A stretch of DNA of 64,000 bases from Sinotaia quadrata. Lineage: Eukaryota; Mollusca; Gastropoda; Architaenioglossa; Viviparidae. Position 1 is the first letter of the stretch. Every line of letters begins with the position of its first letter. The position numbers and the translations under genes are program-made. Below the pieces are notes generated by a model that made no database searches, was not told the DNA's origin, and saw only the letters and a list, made by a program, of their open reading frames with translations. Positions 20,638 to 32,600 of the stretch are shown here, piece by piece. The stretch lies in contig CM054182.1 of the NCBI GenBank assembly GCA_028829895.1, positions 17,070,001 through 17,134,000 of the forward strand. The letters run 5' to 3'.

Positions 20638-23600
20638 GTCAGGATAGATATAGTTTATTGTTTCTTATTATGCCATGATTTGTAGATAGATTTGTTAAGA
20701 CATAAAACAGAAATAACAAGATAATGAATAACAAATATACAGTTTTATAGATGTTTTATTGTTTGCTTTATTATTCATGATTTAAAAAATGATTCCAAGA
20801 ACATTCAGAAAGAAATATGATGTTATACTATTAGTATAGTATTAGTAGTTTTTAATTCAATCTAAACATAAATAACCTTTTTCTAATACCTAAAACCAGA
20901 AGAATGTGAAGTAAGGAGTGATAAGTTTCCCTATATAGAACTAAAACTACTGTTAATAGTACTCAAGACTGCAATTAAATTATGGGTCTCCGACAAATTT
21001 TAAGCGGTCTTTACAGTGTTTGAAATTAATGCATTTGGGGAATAAACTGGACCCTGTATATGCAGTATAAAAGAAAAACATTAATTATGTAATAAGGTAA
21101 TCTTATTTAGGATTAGAAATCATATAGTTTGAATTGAATATTGTATTAAATAGTCACTAAAAAGTGGAAACAATAAACACTGTATTTTCTCAAACTGGTG
21201 TTGAGCTCTCATTCTCATGAAGCTTGTCATAGAGTGAAAATTATTTTTCTCGTGAGTGTAGCTGCATTGCTCTCATAAATATCCTATATTCTTTCATTTG
21301 CAGCATTAATTGAATGTGCCTTCTGTAATGACTTTATTATTATGCTATATAGAGAACAAAAACTTTTGAGGAATATGTGTATGAACTATGATGACTTAGT
21401 GTTTCTCCATATCTCATTCCTACATATTACCTTTATTATAGGGAATTTATGTTTCATTAATCTTTATTATTCGTTTGGCCATTTTCAAACATGCAAACCC
21501 TTGTGTAGATAAAGAAGACAGTTTCTTTCTTGTTATTAATTATCAGTTATCACTTTATCAGTCATGCACAAGAAAATTGACTTACAAATCTGTCTTTCCA
21601 AATGAAACCAGAGTAATAATATGATGTTTCTGGATGCTTAATAAAAAAAAAAAATTAAAGAATGATAAATAAATATAAAGGTAAATATTTTGGCTAAGTA
21701 TTACTATTAAATACTAAAATAACCAGGACAGTAATAATAATATTAACTACATTGGAGAAACAGTCAAAAATGCATATGATATGGTTATAAACGTATTAAT
21801 ATTATTATATGAACATCTTAGTGGAACAGCAGTGGAAGGTCCAATCAGAATTATAATTTGTGTACAGGCTTGCATGGTGTGCTGTCTACTAATGTATGGC
21901 CATTCTTTTATTTAAAAATAATAGTTGTTTGTATGTCTTGGCACATTTTGCTTTGACTGGGCTATTGTTGTGTGACCATTTCTGTTGTTTGTAATTGTAT
22001 GTCTTGGCACATTTTGCTTTGACTGGGCTATTGCTGTGTGACCATTTCTGTTTAGTTGTTTGTATATCTTGACACAGTTTGCTGTGACTTTTTGTTATTA
22101 CTGTGTGATCATTTCTGTTTAGTTGTTTGTATGTCTGTCACAGAACGGGTAGGCTCGTTACAAGCCGACCCGAGCTGAAGTTAGAGATGCAAGGGGTGAA
22201 GTCTATTTTTAGCCTGCTCCGGTGCACCTCCAAGAAAAGCCCGTGACGTGTGCCAGTACTACGTCGCGTCAAGTTGTTACATAGACACACATGACACACA
22301 CCATTGATGTTTGGGTGGGGCCCAATTTATTAGTGTCATGCCAAGGAACGTTTTATTGGCGGTGTGTGTTGTGAGTGTGTATCATAAATGTGAATAAATG
22401 GACGAACAGACGAACGGTGCAAAACAATAGTACAAATTCTTTCGTCCCTCTCAAAAATTATGAATAACAAGAGAGTTGAAAGATGTTTAAATCAGGTTAT
22501 TTATTCCCGATTTAAAAGGGGCACTACTCTTTCGCACAGTGATTAATCATTCATTCAACTTTCCAATGTCATACACTCTGTGGGAAATAAGGGGAGATGA
22601 AAATGATGAAATTCAAAATATAAAATAAAAATTAATTACACAATTCTTATGCGGCAAATGGGGCCGCTTTAACAATAGTTCACATGTAAAATAAGCATTA
22701 CTTTTAACATTAGAGTTCTTATTTTGCAAACGATATAATAGTGTTCATTTTCTTAAGAGTCCTAGACTTAAGTATGTGCGCGTTAGCCGTGCTAATGATT
22801 ACTCACTATTAATGTCAGAGTTCCAAGGAGATGACGTAATCTCACACGTCACTTATAAGCGGCACTTCAAAGTGAAGACGGGACGCAATTGAGGCGTCGC
22901 ATTACAGGTGAAGATTCTGCAGAATCTAGGCACCACTTTCAGATTATCACTGGGGAGAAATCTGAAATTTAGCTGACTGTTGTCAGCCTCGATAATTATC
23001 GTTGTACCGGTTGTCGTGGAAACGGACATCCCAACGACGTTAGCATTATCGGGTAGAGTCGTCCAGTGGGATGTGTCGTCGCATTACATTGAGTGTAGAA
23101 ATCCGGGTATCTGTAAGATTTGACCTCGGTGCTAGCCTTCTCAATAGCGGGATAGATCTGTCCAACCGAACTCTCAGACAGGGGGGAGAATAAGTTGGTC
23201 CCTCGTGTCGTTAACTGCATACAACCAGCGTCGCATGCATCGGGTTTTCCTGGACAGTGAACTTTCCACTTTGCCAAAAGTTATACTGAGTAATTTTGCC
23301 TCGTTACTCAATATATGGCATCAGACGGATGGAAAACGGATGGAAAGAGATTATTGCAGCTTTCCTTTATGAACTCTCTGTACATGAGATAATTCATACG
23401 TGAAGTTAGACTGGCTTCAGACGAATCGACGTTTTCAACATTGAGAGTAAAATCTTCATTTTGTCCCTTATATAGCTTTCACTGAAGGTTTCCAAAACTT
23501 CCAGAAGCTATGTCCTGTGACATGATTTTTGCCTTGGATATATAGTGGTAATCGAGATGCACGCTTTTCTGTGGTCAATCCTAATGCGCACTGGCCATTT

Positions 23601-26600
23601 CACTCGTCAACAACATGTGACGGTATTGCGCAGTTGTCCCAATTTATTTAATATACATATTCTTCATAAACTAATATATATATTCAATATGACATGATTA
23701 ACACACACTGCGTCACGAACGTCTGTCTACTAAAGAGATCTTAGGTGACCGTTACTGGAATTTACATGCTACATACGAAAAATAACAAAACTCGGATTAC
23801 TTCAATTAGTTTTGTTAGCGGTTTTTTTAAAATGAAATAAAATATAATTTCGGTCCCTCATTCCCTGTGACAACCCCCTTCTTAAAATTGATTGGAGCTC
23901 ACAGAGTGGAAATCAAATAGGGACAAAAAAAATTTTATTTCACACGATAGTCCCCACAGGAATTATATGCGCATCTGTGGAGAGACTATCCTCTCTCTTG
24001 TTTATATCGCGGTTATGGCATGCCGGGATAATGCATCGGCACCCGAATTCTCTCGGCCCGCGATGTGTTCGACAACGAAGCTATACTCCTGTAGCAGGAG
24101 TGTCCATCTAGTTAGCCTAGCGTTATCATACATGCTAGTGCGCAGATATGTCAGCGGCTTATGATCGCACTGCAGGATGAATGGTTTAGAGTACAGATAA
24201 GCACTAAATTTCTTGAGTGCCCATACGATTGCTAAGCACTCTTTTTCAATCGTAGAATACCGTGTCTCACGATCTAATAGTTTCTTAGAAGCGTATGCTA
24301 CCGGTAGGTATTCGTCATCTGTCTCTTGGAGAAGTATGGCACCGAGGCCTTCGTCTGATGCGTCGGTCCTGACAATAAATCTTTTGTCAAAGTCTGGTAA
24401 CTGTAGGACGGGTTTACTGGTCAAGATGTCCTTCACTTTTTCGAGGGCGGTGGTGCACTCTGCCGTCCATCGTATTTTCGTAGGTTGTTTGTTCCCAGTT
24501 AAGTCCGTCAGTGGTTTAAGAAGCGTACTGAAGTTTGGGACAAATTTTCGGTAGTACCCCACTAGCCCCAAAACTGCCCTGACCTGTTTCTTTGTAGTCG
24601 GTAAGGTCATGTCACGAATGGCTGCAGTTAAGTCTAGATTTGGGCCTATTTGTCCGTCACTTATGATATGGCCAAGAAATTCAATCTCCCGAAAGCCCGC
24701 GCGTACTTTGGAAGGTTTCACGGTCAATCTATGGCGCTCGAGAATGTCAAGTAGACCACCCACTGAGGATAAATGTTGGTCCCATGTTCCTGTTGCTACC
24801 AGTATGTCATCAAAGAAATTCAATGCGTTAACGCTCTCTAACGGTAATTTTCGCATGAAACGCGCGAATGTTGCGGGTGCGTTCGCTAGTCCGAACGGTA
24901 GTCGGCAAAACTGAAACAAGCCTAGCGGAGTTGGGAAGGCTGTTTTTGGTCTGTCGTCTATAGCAACTGACAGTTGCCAGTACCCTTTGCACATGTCAAA
25001 CTTTGAAAAGTAATGTGCCTTAGTTAGTTTTGCGAATAATTCGTCCTGATTTGGGATAGGTTCCGCATCGAATTCAGTTATCTCATTTAACTGTCTGTAG
25101 TCCACACAAAAACGAAGCGTACCGTCTTTCTTTTTAACTAAGACGACCGGTGATGAATATGGGGAGATTGACTGTTCAATCACGCCCTGTTTTTGCATTT
25201 CACGCACCTGTTCTGCTATGTACTTTGTGCTCTCGTATTTCTGTGGGTACTGTTTTAAGCGTATCGGTTTGTCACTTAAAAGTTTGATGCGGTGTTCAAC
25301 CAAATCTGAGTGGCCCGGTTGGTCGGTGAATATGCGCGCGTGTCTGTGTAAGAGTTCTGACATTGCGTCGCGCTGTTCGACAGTTAAGTTCGAGTCAATC
25401 TCGACTTGATCGACTGTAACTGCGGGGTTAGGTGTGGTTTCGGCGGACATCATGTCTGTTCTGAAATTGGAGTCTTCCAATTGTATCAGTGCGACATTCA
25501 CGTTTTGTATCTGTTCGTCGCTGCGTTCATAGTAACGCTTGAGCATATTTATGTGATAGATTTTCTGCTTATTTCCTATCTGTATGCTGTAGTCGTTCTG
25601 CTTCACACGCTTAATAACGCGGTAGGGTCCACGCCAGTGCATTTGCATGCGGTTGTTATGCGTGGGCCGCAAGAGTAACACGAGCTGACCTGGTTCGAGG
25701 TCACGTTCCACAGCCGTACGGTCAAAATTTCGCTTGTATCGGGGTTGTTTTTCGCGAATGTTTTCCTGTGCTAAGTGACATGTCTCGGTCAGACGTTGAC
25801 GTAGTTCGGCTACGTACGTGTGAACATCTTTACCATCGGTCACAGTGTCTCCCTTGACCCATGTTTCTTTAATTAGTTTAAGGGGACCACGAGGTTGCCT
25901 GCCGTATAGTAGTTGGAACGGTGAGTAGCCCGTACTCTCTTGTGGGAGTTCGCGATACGCGAAGAGTAATGGTGCTAGAAAACGCGGCCACTGGTCGGGT
26001 TGTTCCGAGGCCATTTTAATTAACATTTTCTTTATTGTACCGTTGAAACGTTCAACGGCACCATTAGACTGAGCGTGATAGGGTGATGAGAACAACTGTT
26101 TACACGCTAGTAGACGCATTGTTTCAGCCATCATTGCTGAGGTGAATTGAGTGCCCTGGTCACTCAATATCTCTCGGGGAACGCCCGTGCGAGAAAATAC
26201 GTCTATTAAAGCGTCTGCGACTTCGATCGCTGTGATGCCCTTTAATGCGACTGCTTCTGGATATCGTGTTGCAAAATCCACGATTGTTAGGATATAGCGA
26301 TATCCTCCTTCGGCCGCGGGAATGATTGGGCCAATAATGTCTACTGCGACTTTTAGGAATGGTTCCTCTACTGTTGGTACTATCTCGAGGGGAACTCGAC
26401 TGACACGCCCTCGGTCGATATGTTGCTGACACTGCGTACATGTACGAACGTACGAGCGAACATCCCTACTCAGGCCTGGCCAAAAAAAGTCCTCGCGAAT
26501 TCGCTGCTCAGTGCGACGCGCGCCCTGATGTCCAGACATGATTGAGTCGTGTGCAAAGCTAAGAATCAGCTGTCTGAGTGGTGTAGGGGTAAATAAACAC

Positions 26601-29600
26601 GTGGTGCTTCTAGTATCATTTTCCTTAAAGTCGGTGCGCCGAAACGCTAGTCCGTCCTTCAGGAAATACGTAATTGTCGCGTACTTGCTGGACGTAATAG
26701 TGTTTTTCCGTGCCAGCTTTAGCATTGAGGATAAACTTTTGTCCTCCTGCTGCAGGTGACTGAGTTGACTTGGGGTCAACTGCGGAAATGTGTTCTCGAC
26801 TATCTTTAGAGCCGGGGGTCCTTGTTTACTACGTTCCCGTTGTGCTCTAGTGGTTACGGGGAGAACAGGATAGATGCCATCAGTGTGTGTGTCACACTGC
26901 CCGGGCGATAGTATGAATCCGAACTGCATGTCTCTTATTACTGCGGCGGTGACTGTACCGGAGAATACGGATGACGTAACATGTACAGTGGCTCTTGGAC
27001 ATGTACTAAGGTGTCCCATAACACATCGAATGCGGACACTACCTCTTAGATACTGTTCAGGGCGTACAAGTTTAGCATTTATGCAGCTTATGGACGCGCC
27101 TGTATCGACCAGTATTTTGACTTTTTGTCCGTTTACTGTAGCCTGTTGGGTCTTTAGAGTTGCACCTGTTTCAGTGCATACTTTTACATCACGTGGACTG
27201 GGACAGTTCTGAGAACTATGCCCCTTCCCTTTGCAAGTGTAACATGTCATAGGCGGGGAGTCACGTGTGTGACGTCGTACGTCTTGTGACTTAGTATACG
27301 TCCGTTGTACCGGTTCGGTTTTTTCCGATTTCGTCATTGGTCGGTTCGGTTTCGGTGTATACTTCTGCCGATTTGTTGGAGGAGGGCGTGGTCCACTCCT
27401 CGTAATTACCGGATCAGGGTAATCATTATACGTGTCTGCTAACTTCAACATATCACTGAAGTTAGTCGGGGGATTTCGCTGCAAATATGTCGTCATTGCA
27501 GGCGGAGCAATATGGAGAAATTGATCTCTTAATATCAAATCAAATAGGCCCTCATATGTCTTCTGGATATCTGTCAAATCAATCCATCTATCAAGATAAT
27601 GGCGTAACCGGGTACCGAAGGCTTGCATGGTGTCATTTGCTTTAGGTATGGCTCTCCTAAACATTTTTCGAAAGCCTTCTGCTGTACATTGAAAAGTACG
27701 CATCAAACCCGTTTTGAGATCTGCATAAGTAATAGCGGGATCGCGCGTTAGATCAGTAAATGCGCGCGAGCTTTCACCTTGAAGTATTTGACCCAGTTGT
27801 TGTTTCTTTTCAATGTCACTGTAATTAAAGTTGGCAATGAAACTGTCAAAGCGTGTCAAAAACTCGTCAATCGTCTCGACTTCAGGGTTAAAGAAAGCTA
27901 GCCGAGTACGGGGTTTATTTAATTCGGCCTGTTGCTTAGCAGTCCCATCTAACAACTTCTCTCTAGCTGTTACCTCTTGCTTAGCTAATTCAAGCTGTTC
28001 CTGATGTGCTCTAGCTTTTAACTTAAGCTTTCTCTCTTCTACTTCCTGCCTTTTATCTTCTAAATCCCTAGCTGACTGAATCTTTAATAACTCTATTTCT
28101 CTCATATCTTGGATTTCTTTCTCTTTAAAATCTCTCGCCTCTTTCGCTCTTTTCTCCTCTAGCTCTCTCAAAGTTTGCATCTCTAGCTGTTTAGCTAACT
28201 CTCTTTTTTCCTCTAGCTCTCTCAGGTCTTTCATCTCTAGCTGTCTAGCTAACTGTCTCTTATCTTCTAGCTCTATAGCCTCTTTCGATCTTTTTTCCTC
28301 TAGCTCTCTCGCCTCTTTCGATCCTTTTTCCTCTAGCTCTCTCGCCTCTTTCGATCTTTTTTCCTCTAGCTCTCTCGCCTCTTTCGCCTCATTTTCTTTC
28401 GCAACATACCATTTAGCTATCTCCTCATCCACGTATTTCTTTAACTCGGCTTTCTCATACCCGAATTCTCTGCCCATAGCCATGAGTTCTTTCTTTATGT
28501 TTACTAGCTCGGCCATTTTTAAAATTGCTAGTTATCACGAGTATGGATATAGTGATTTAGAATATTCGCGGGATTTTGACCTCTGTAGGTCACAAGTGGT
28601 GCAATGGTGTGCGTATGAACACCAGCTACCACGTGATTAGGATTATTACAAACACGAGTAAAAGAAATCCTAATCGGAAATTTGCAAAGTTAGCAAAATT
28701 AGCAAAACAACAGTTGCTAATGTAGCGTACAGAATGTCGATCTATGTACGTCTAAACACGAGTCGGTACGCGTTAACGATAATAGCGTAAAGATTATAAA
28801 ACTTATTTCAACACAATAATAAGTCTTATCAAAATCCAGTTCACCTAAGTCTCAATAGCAAAGCCCTAACATGCAATAAACAATGCATAATGGTGATGAG
28901 ATAGAAAAGCAGGAAAGAGATGACACTTTCTTACAACAACACAATTTACCTTGTCAGATCACGGTCAGTGGTCACCAGATGTCACAGAACGGGTAGGCTC
29001 GTTACAAGCCGACCCGAGCTGAAGTTAGAGATGCAAGGGGTGAAGTCTATTTTTAGCCTGCTCCGGTGCACCTCCAAGAAAAGCCCGTGACGTGTGCCAG
29101 TACTACGTCGCGTCAAGTTGTTACATAGACACACATGACACACACCATTGATGTTTGGGTGGGGCCCAATTTATTAGTGTCATACCAAGGAACGTTTTAT
29201 TGGCGGTGTGTGTTGTGAGTGTGTATCATAAATGTGAATAAATGGACGAACAGACGAACGGTGCAAAACAATAGTACAAATTCTTTCGTCCCTCTCAAAA
29301 ATTATGAATAACAAGAGAGTTGAAAGATGTTTAAATCAGGTTATTTATTCCCGATTTAAAAGGGGCACTACTCTTTCGCACAGTGATTAATCATTCATTC
29401 AACTTTCCAATGTCATACACTCTGTGGGAAATAAGGGGAGATGAAAATGATGAAATTCAAAATATAAAATAAAAATTAATTACACAATTCTTATGCGGCA
29501 AATGGGGCCGCTTTAACAATAGTTCACATGTAAAATAAGCATTACTTTTAACATTAGAGTTCTTATTTTGCAAACGATATAATAGTGTTCATTTTCTTAA

Positions 29601-32600
29601 GAGTCCTAGACTTAAGTATGTGCGCGTTAGCCGTGCTAATGATTACTCACTATTAATGTCAGAGTTCCAAGGAGATGACGTAATCTCACACGTCACTTAT
29701 AAGCGGCACTTCAAAGTGAAGACGGGACGCAATTGAGGCGTCGCATTACAGGTGAAGATTCTGCAGAATCTAGGCACCACTTTCAGATTATCACTGGGGA
29801 GAAATCTGAAATTTAGCTGACTGTTGTCAGCCTCGATAATTATCGTTGTACCGGTTGTCGTGGAAACGGACATCCCAACGACGTTAGCATTATCGGGTAG
29901 AGTCGTCCAGTGGGATGTGTCGTCGCATTACATTGAGTGTAGAAATCCGGGTATCTGTAAGATTTGACCTCGGTGCTAGCCTTCTCAATAGCGGGATAGA
30001 TCTGTCCAACCGAACTCTCAGACAGGGGGGAGAATAAGTTGGTCCCTCGTGTCGTTAACTGCATACAACCAGCGTCGCATGCATCGGGTTTTCCTGGACA
30101 GTGAACTTTCCACTTTGCCAAAAGTTATACTGAGTAATTTTGCCTCGTTACTCAATATATGGCATCAGACGGATGGAAAACGGATGGAAAGAGATTATTG
30201 CAGCTTTCCTTTATGAACTCTCTGTACATGAGATAATTCATACGTGAAGTTAGACTGGCTTCAGACGAATCGACGTTTTCAACATTGAGAGTAAAATCTT
30301 CATTTTGTCCCTTATATAGCTTTCACTGAAGGTTTCCAAAACTTCCAGAAGCTATGTCCTGTGACATGATTTTTGCCTTGGATATATAGTGGTAATCGAG
30401 ATGCACGCTTTTCTGTGGTCAATCCTAATGCGCACTGGCCATTTCACTCGTCAACAACATGTGACGGTATTGCGCAGTTGTCCCAATTTATTTAATATAC
30501 ATATTCTTCATAAACTAATATATATATTCAATATGACATGATTAACACACACTGCGTCACGAACGTCTGTCTACTAAAGAGATCTTAGGTGACCGTTACT
30601 GGAATTTACATGCTACATACGAAAAATAACAAAACTCGGATTACTTCAATTAGTTTTGTTAGCGGTTTTTTTAAAATGAAATAAAATATAATTTCGGTCC
30701 CTCATTCCCTGTGACAATGTCTAGGCACAGTTTGCTTTGACTGGGCTATCGGTGTGTGACCATTCTTTCACATTGTTACTTGTAATTTTAGCACTGTTTG
30801 TTATGTCTATGGGTTATTGATGTATAACACTTAACAGTTCTTCTACTTATTTGATATTTTACTATTACAGTATTACTATATTATTATGACAATGGGCTAT
30901 ACTGAAGTATTCTTTCACTAAGACTAGTTGTTTATTAGAGCTTGTTTAGGAATTAGGATACAATTGTTTGTTTGAATTGATTTGCAAATTGTATATATGT
31001 ATTGATTTGCTTGGTTTGCATTTTGTTTTTTTTGCTCGCACAGTACTTGTGTGTCTGTATTGGATTGCATGGTTTGATTATGAGTCATTAATTAATGTAA
31101 GACTATTTTTGCATTCATGTAACTTATAAAAGTTATATATAGTGGTTTCTGCATTAGTTGTAACTTGTATATAAATTATAATTACTTGTGCAGCATTTGT
31201 GTGTAAATGGTTTATGTAGTAATTGTATGTAAATTGTAATGGTTTGTACAGTATGTAGTGGCTTGTGCATTATTTGTATGCAGTGGTTTATGCAGTAATT
31301 GTATGTAATGGTTTGTACACTATTTGTATGTAGTAGCTTTAGCAGTATTTGTATGCAGTGGTTTATGCATTATTTGTGTCTAATGGTTTGTACAGTATTT
31401 GTATGTAGTAGCTTTAGCAGTATTTGTATGCAGTGGTTTATGCAGTAATTGTATGTAATGGTTTGTACACTATTTGTATGTAGTAGCTTTAGCAGTATTT
31501 GTATGCAGTGGTTTATGCATTATTTGTGTCTAATGGTTTGTACAGATTTTGTTTGTAGTGGCTTGTGCAGTATTTGTATGTAATGGTTTATGCAGTATTT
31601 GTGTGTAATGGTTTGAGCAATAATTGTATGTAATGATTTTTACAGTATTTGTATATACATATAATGGTTTATTCAGTATTTGTATTAAATGGTTTGTGCA
31701 GCAATTGTATTTAATAGTTTGTGCAATGGAGGAAGCCTTGACAAGAAAATAATTGGAAAGGTAGCCTCACTAAAATTAGAATAGATTTAAGAACATTTGT
31801 CAAATACATTAGTGTGTGTAGTTACAAAGAGCTAACCATACACTAGTTAAATGAAAACTGTTTGATTCTGTAGCATATATTATATATAAATGGTTATAAA
31901 TATAATTTGGTATTGTTTCATATGTGGTGTGGTTACAAAGAGTTAATTATGTAATTATAAGTGAAAGCTGTTTGTTGGATTCTGTAGCACATTTACACAA
32001 TTGACTGTAATTTAGTAAAAAGTTAATTATTCAATGACAAGTAAAAACTGCCTGATCTGTAGCACACACAAATATATGGTTGTAATTTACACTTGTTCTG
32101 TTCTTGCTATAGGAAGCTTTGCGCAAAAATCGTGACATGTCCATTCGCAGCATCATTAAGACCTGGCCCATGCAGACCCTCCTGCTGCACAAGATGGTGC
32201 CAAACCATTTTGCTTCTACTCTACCACTCATTAATTCAGCATTCCTTGGTGAATTAGTACGACAGAGCCTACGCTACACTACCACGCTGACCCACACTTT
32301 CCTTGAGGCACTGAAAAGTGGCTCCCCAACAAAACTGAGATATCTGGACCTGACAGGTTTTCCAACTGGTGTGCAAACTTTTGTAATCAGATTTAAGATC
32401 AGTCATAAAAGATTAATGGTTTACTTCTCTAAAATAGCATCTCACCAAAAATAAAAATAAATTTAAAAATAAAGAATCTAACCATTATCAATTATCGCAT
32501 ATCTTGTGAGGATTTTCTAATGTATTGTTTCAACTCTTAATCTTAGAAATATTTTTAAAATATTTTTGGGGAGAATTATATTTCTGAGGTAAGAAAATCA

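Larger units (their letters stand above)
22136..30716 (-). mobile_element. Complete LTR retrotransposon, Ty3/gypsy type with Gmr1-like pol order
   Basis: This 8581-bp element is transcribed on the minus strand, antisense to LRRC14, inside LRRC14 intron 1. It has two 1737-bp LTRs bounded by TGTCACAG...CTGTGACA and flanked by a 5-bp ATGTC duplication. It also has a primer-binding-site candidate, a polypurine tract and one open gag-pol frame. The host site is a tandem array whose units continue on both sides (21.9-22.1 kb and 30.7 kb). Protease, integrase, reverse transcriptase and RNase H occur in that order, so it groups with Gmr1-like elements by architecture. Near-identical LTRs and an unbroken frame imply a very recent, possibly still mobile copy. 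No envelope-like frame is present. Confidence 0.96.

Noticed and set aside
22996..23277. 93-codon minus frame in the left LTR (identical copy at 29840-30121)
   Set aside because: It opens with TTG rather than ATG, matches no family I know, and the older LTR in LRRC14 intron 3 does not appear to keep it. Identity between copies only reflects LTR identity.
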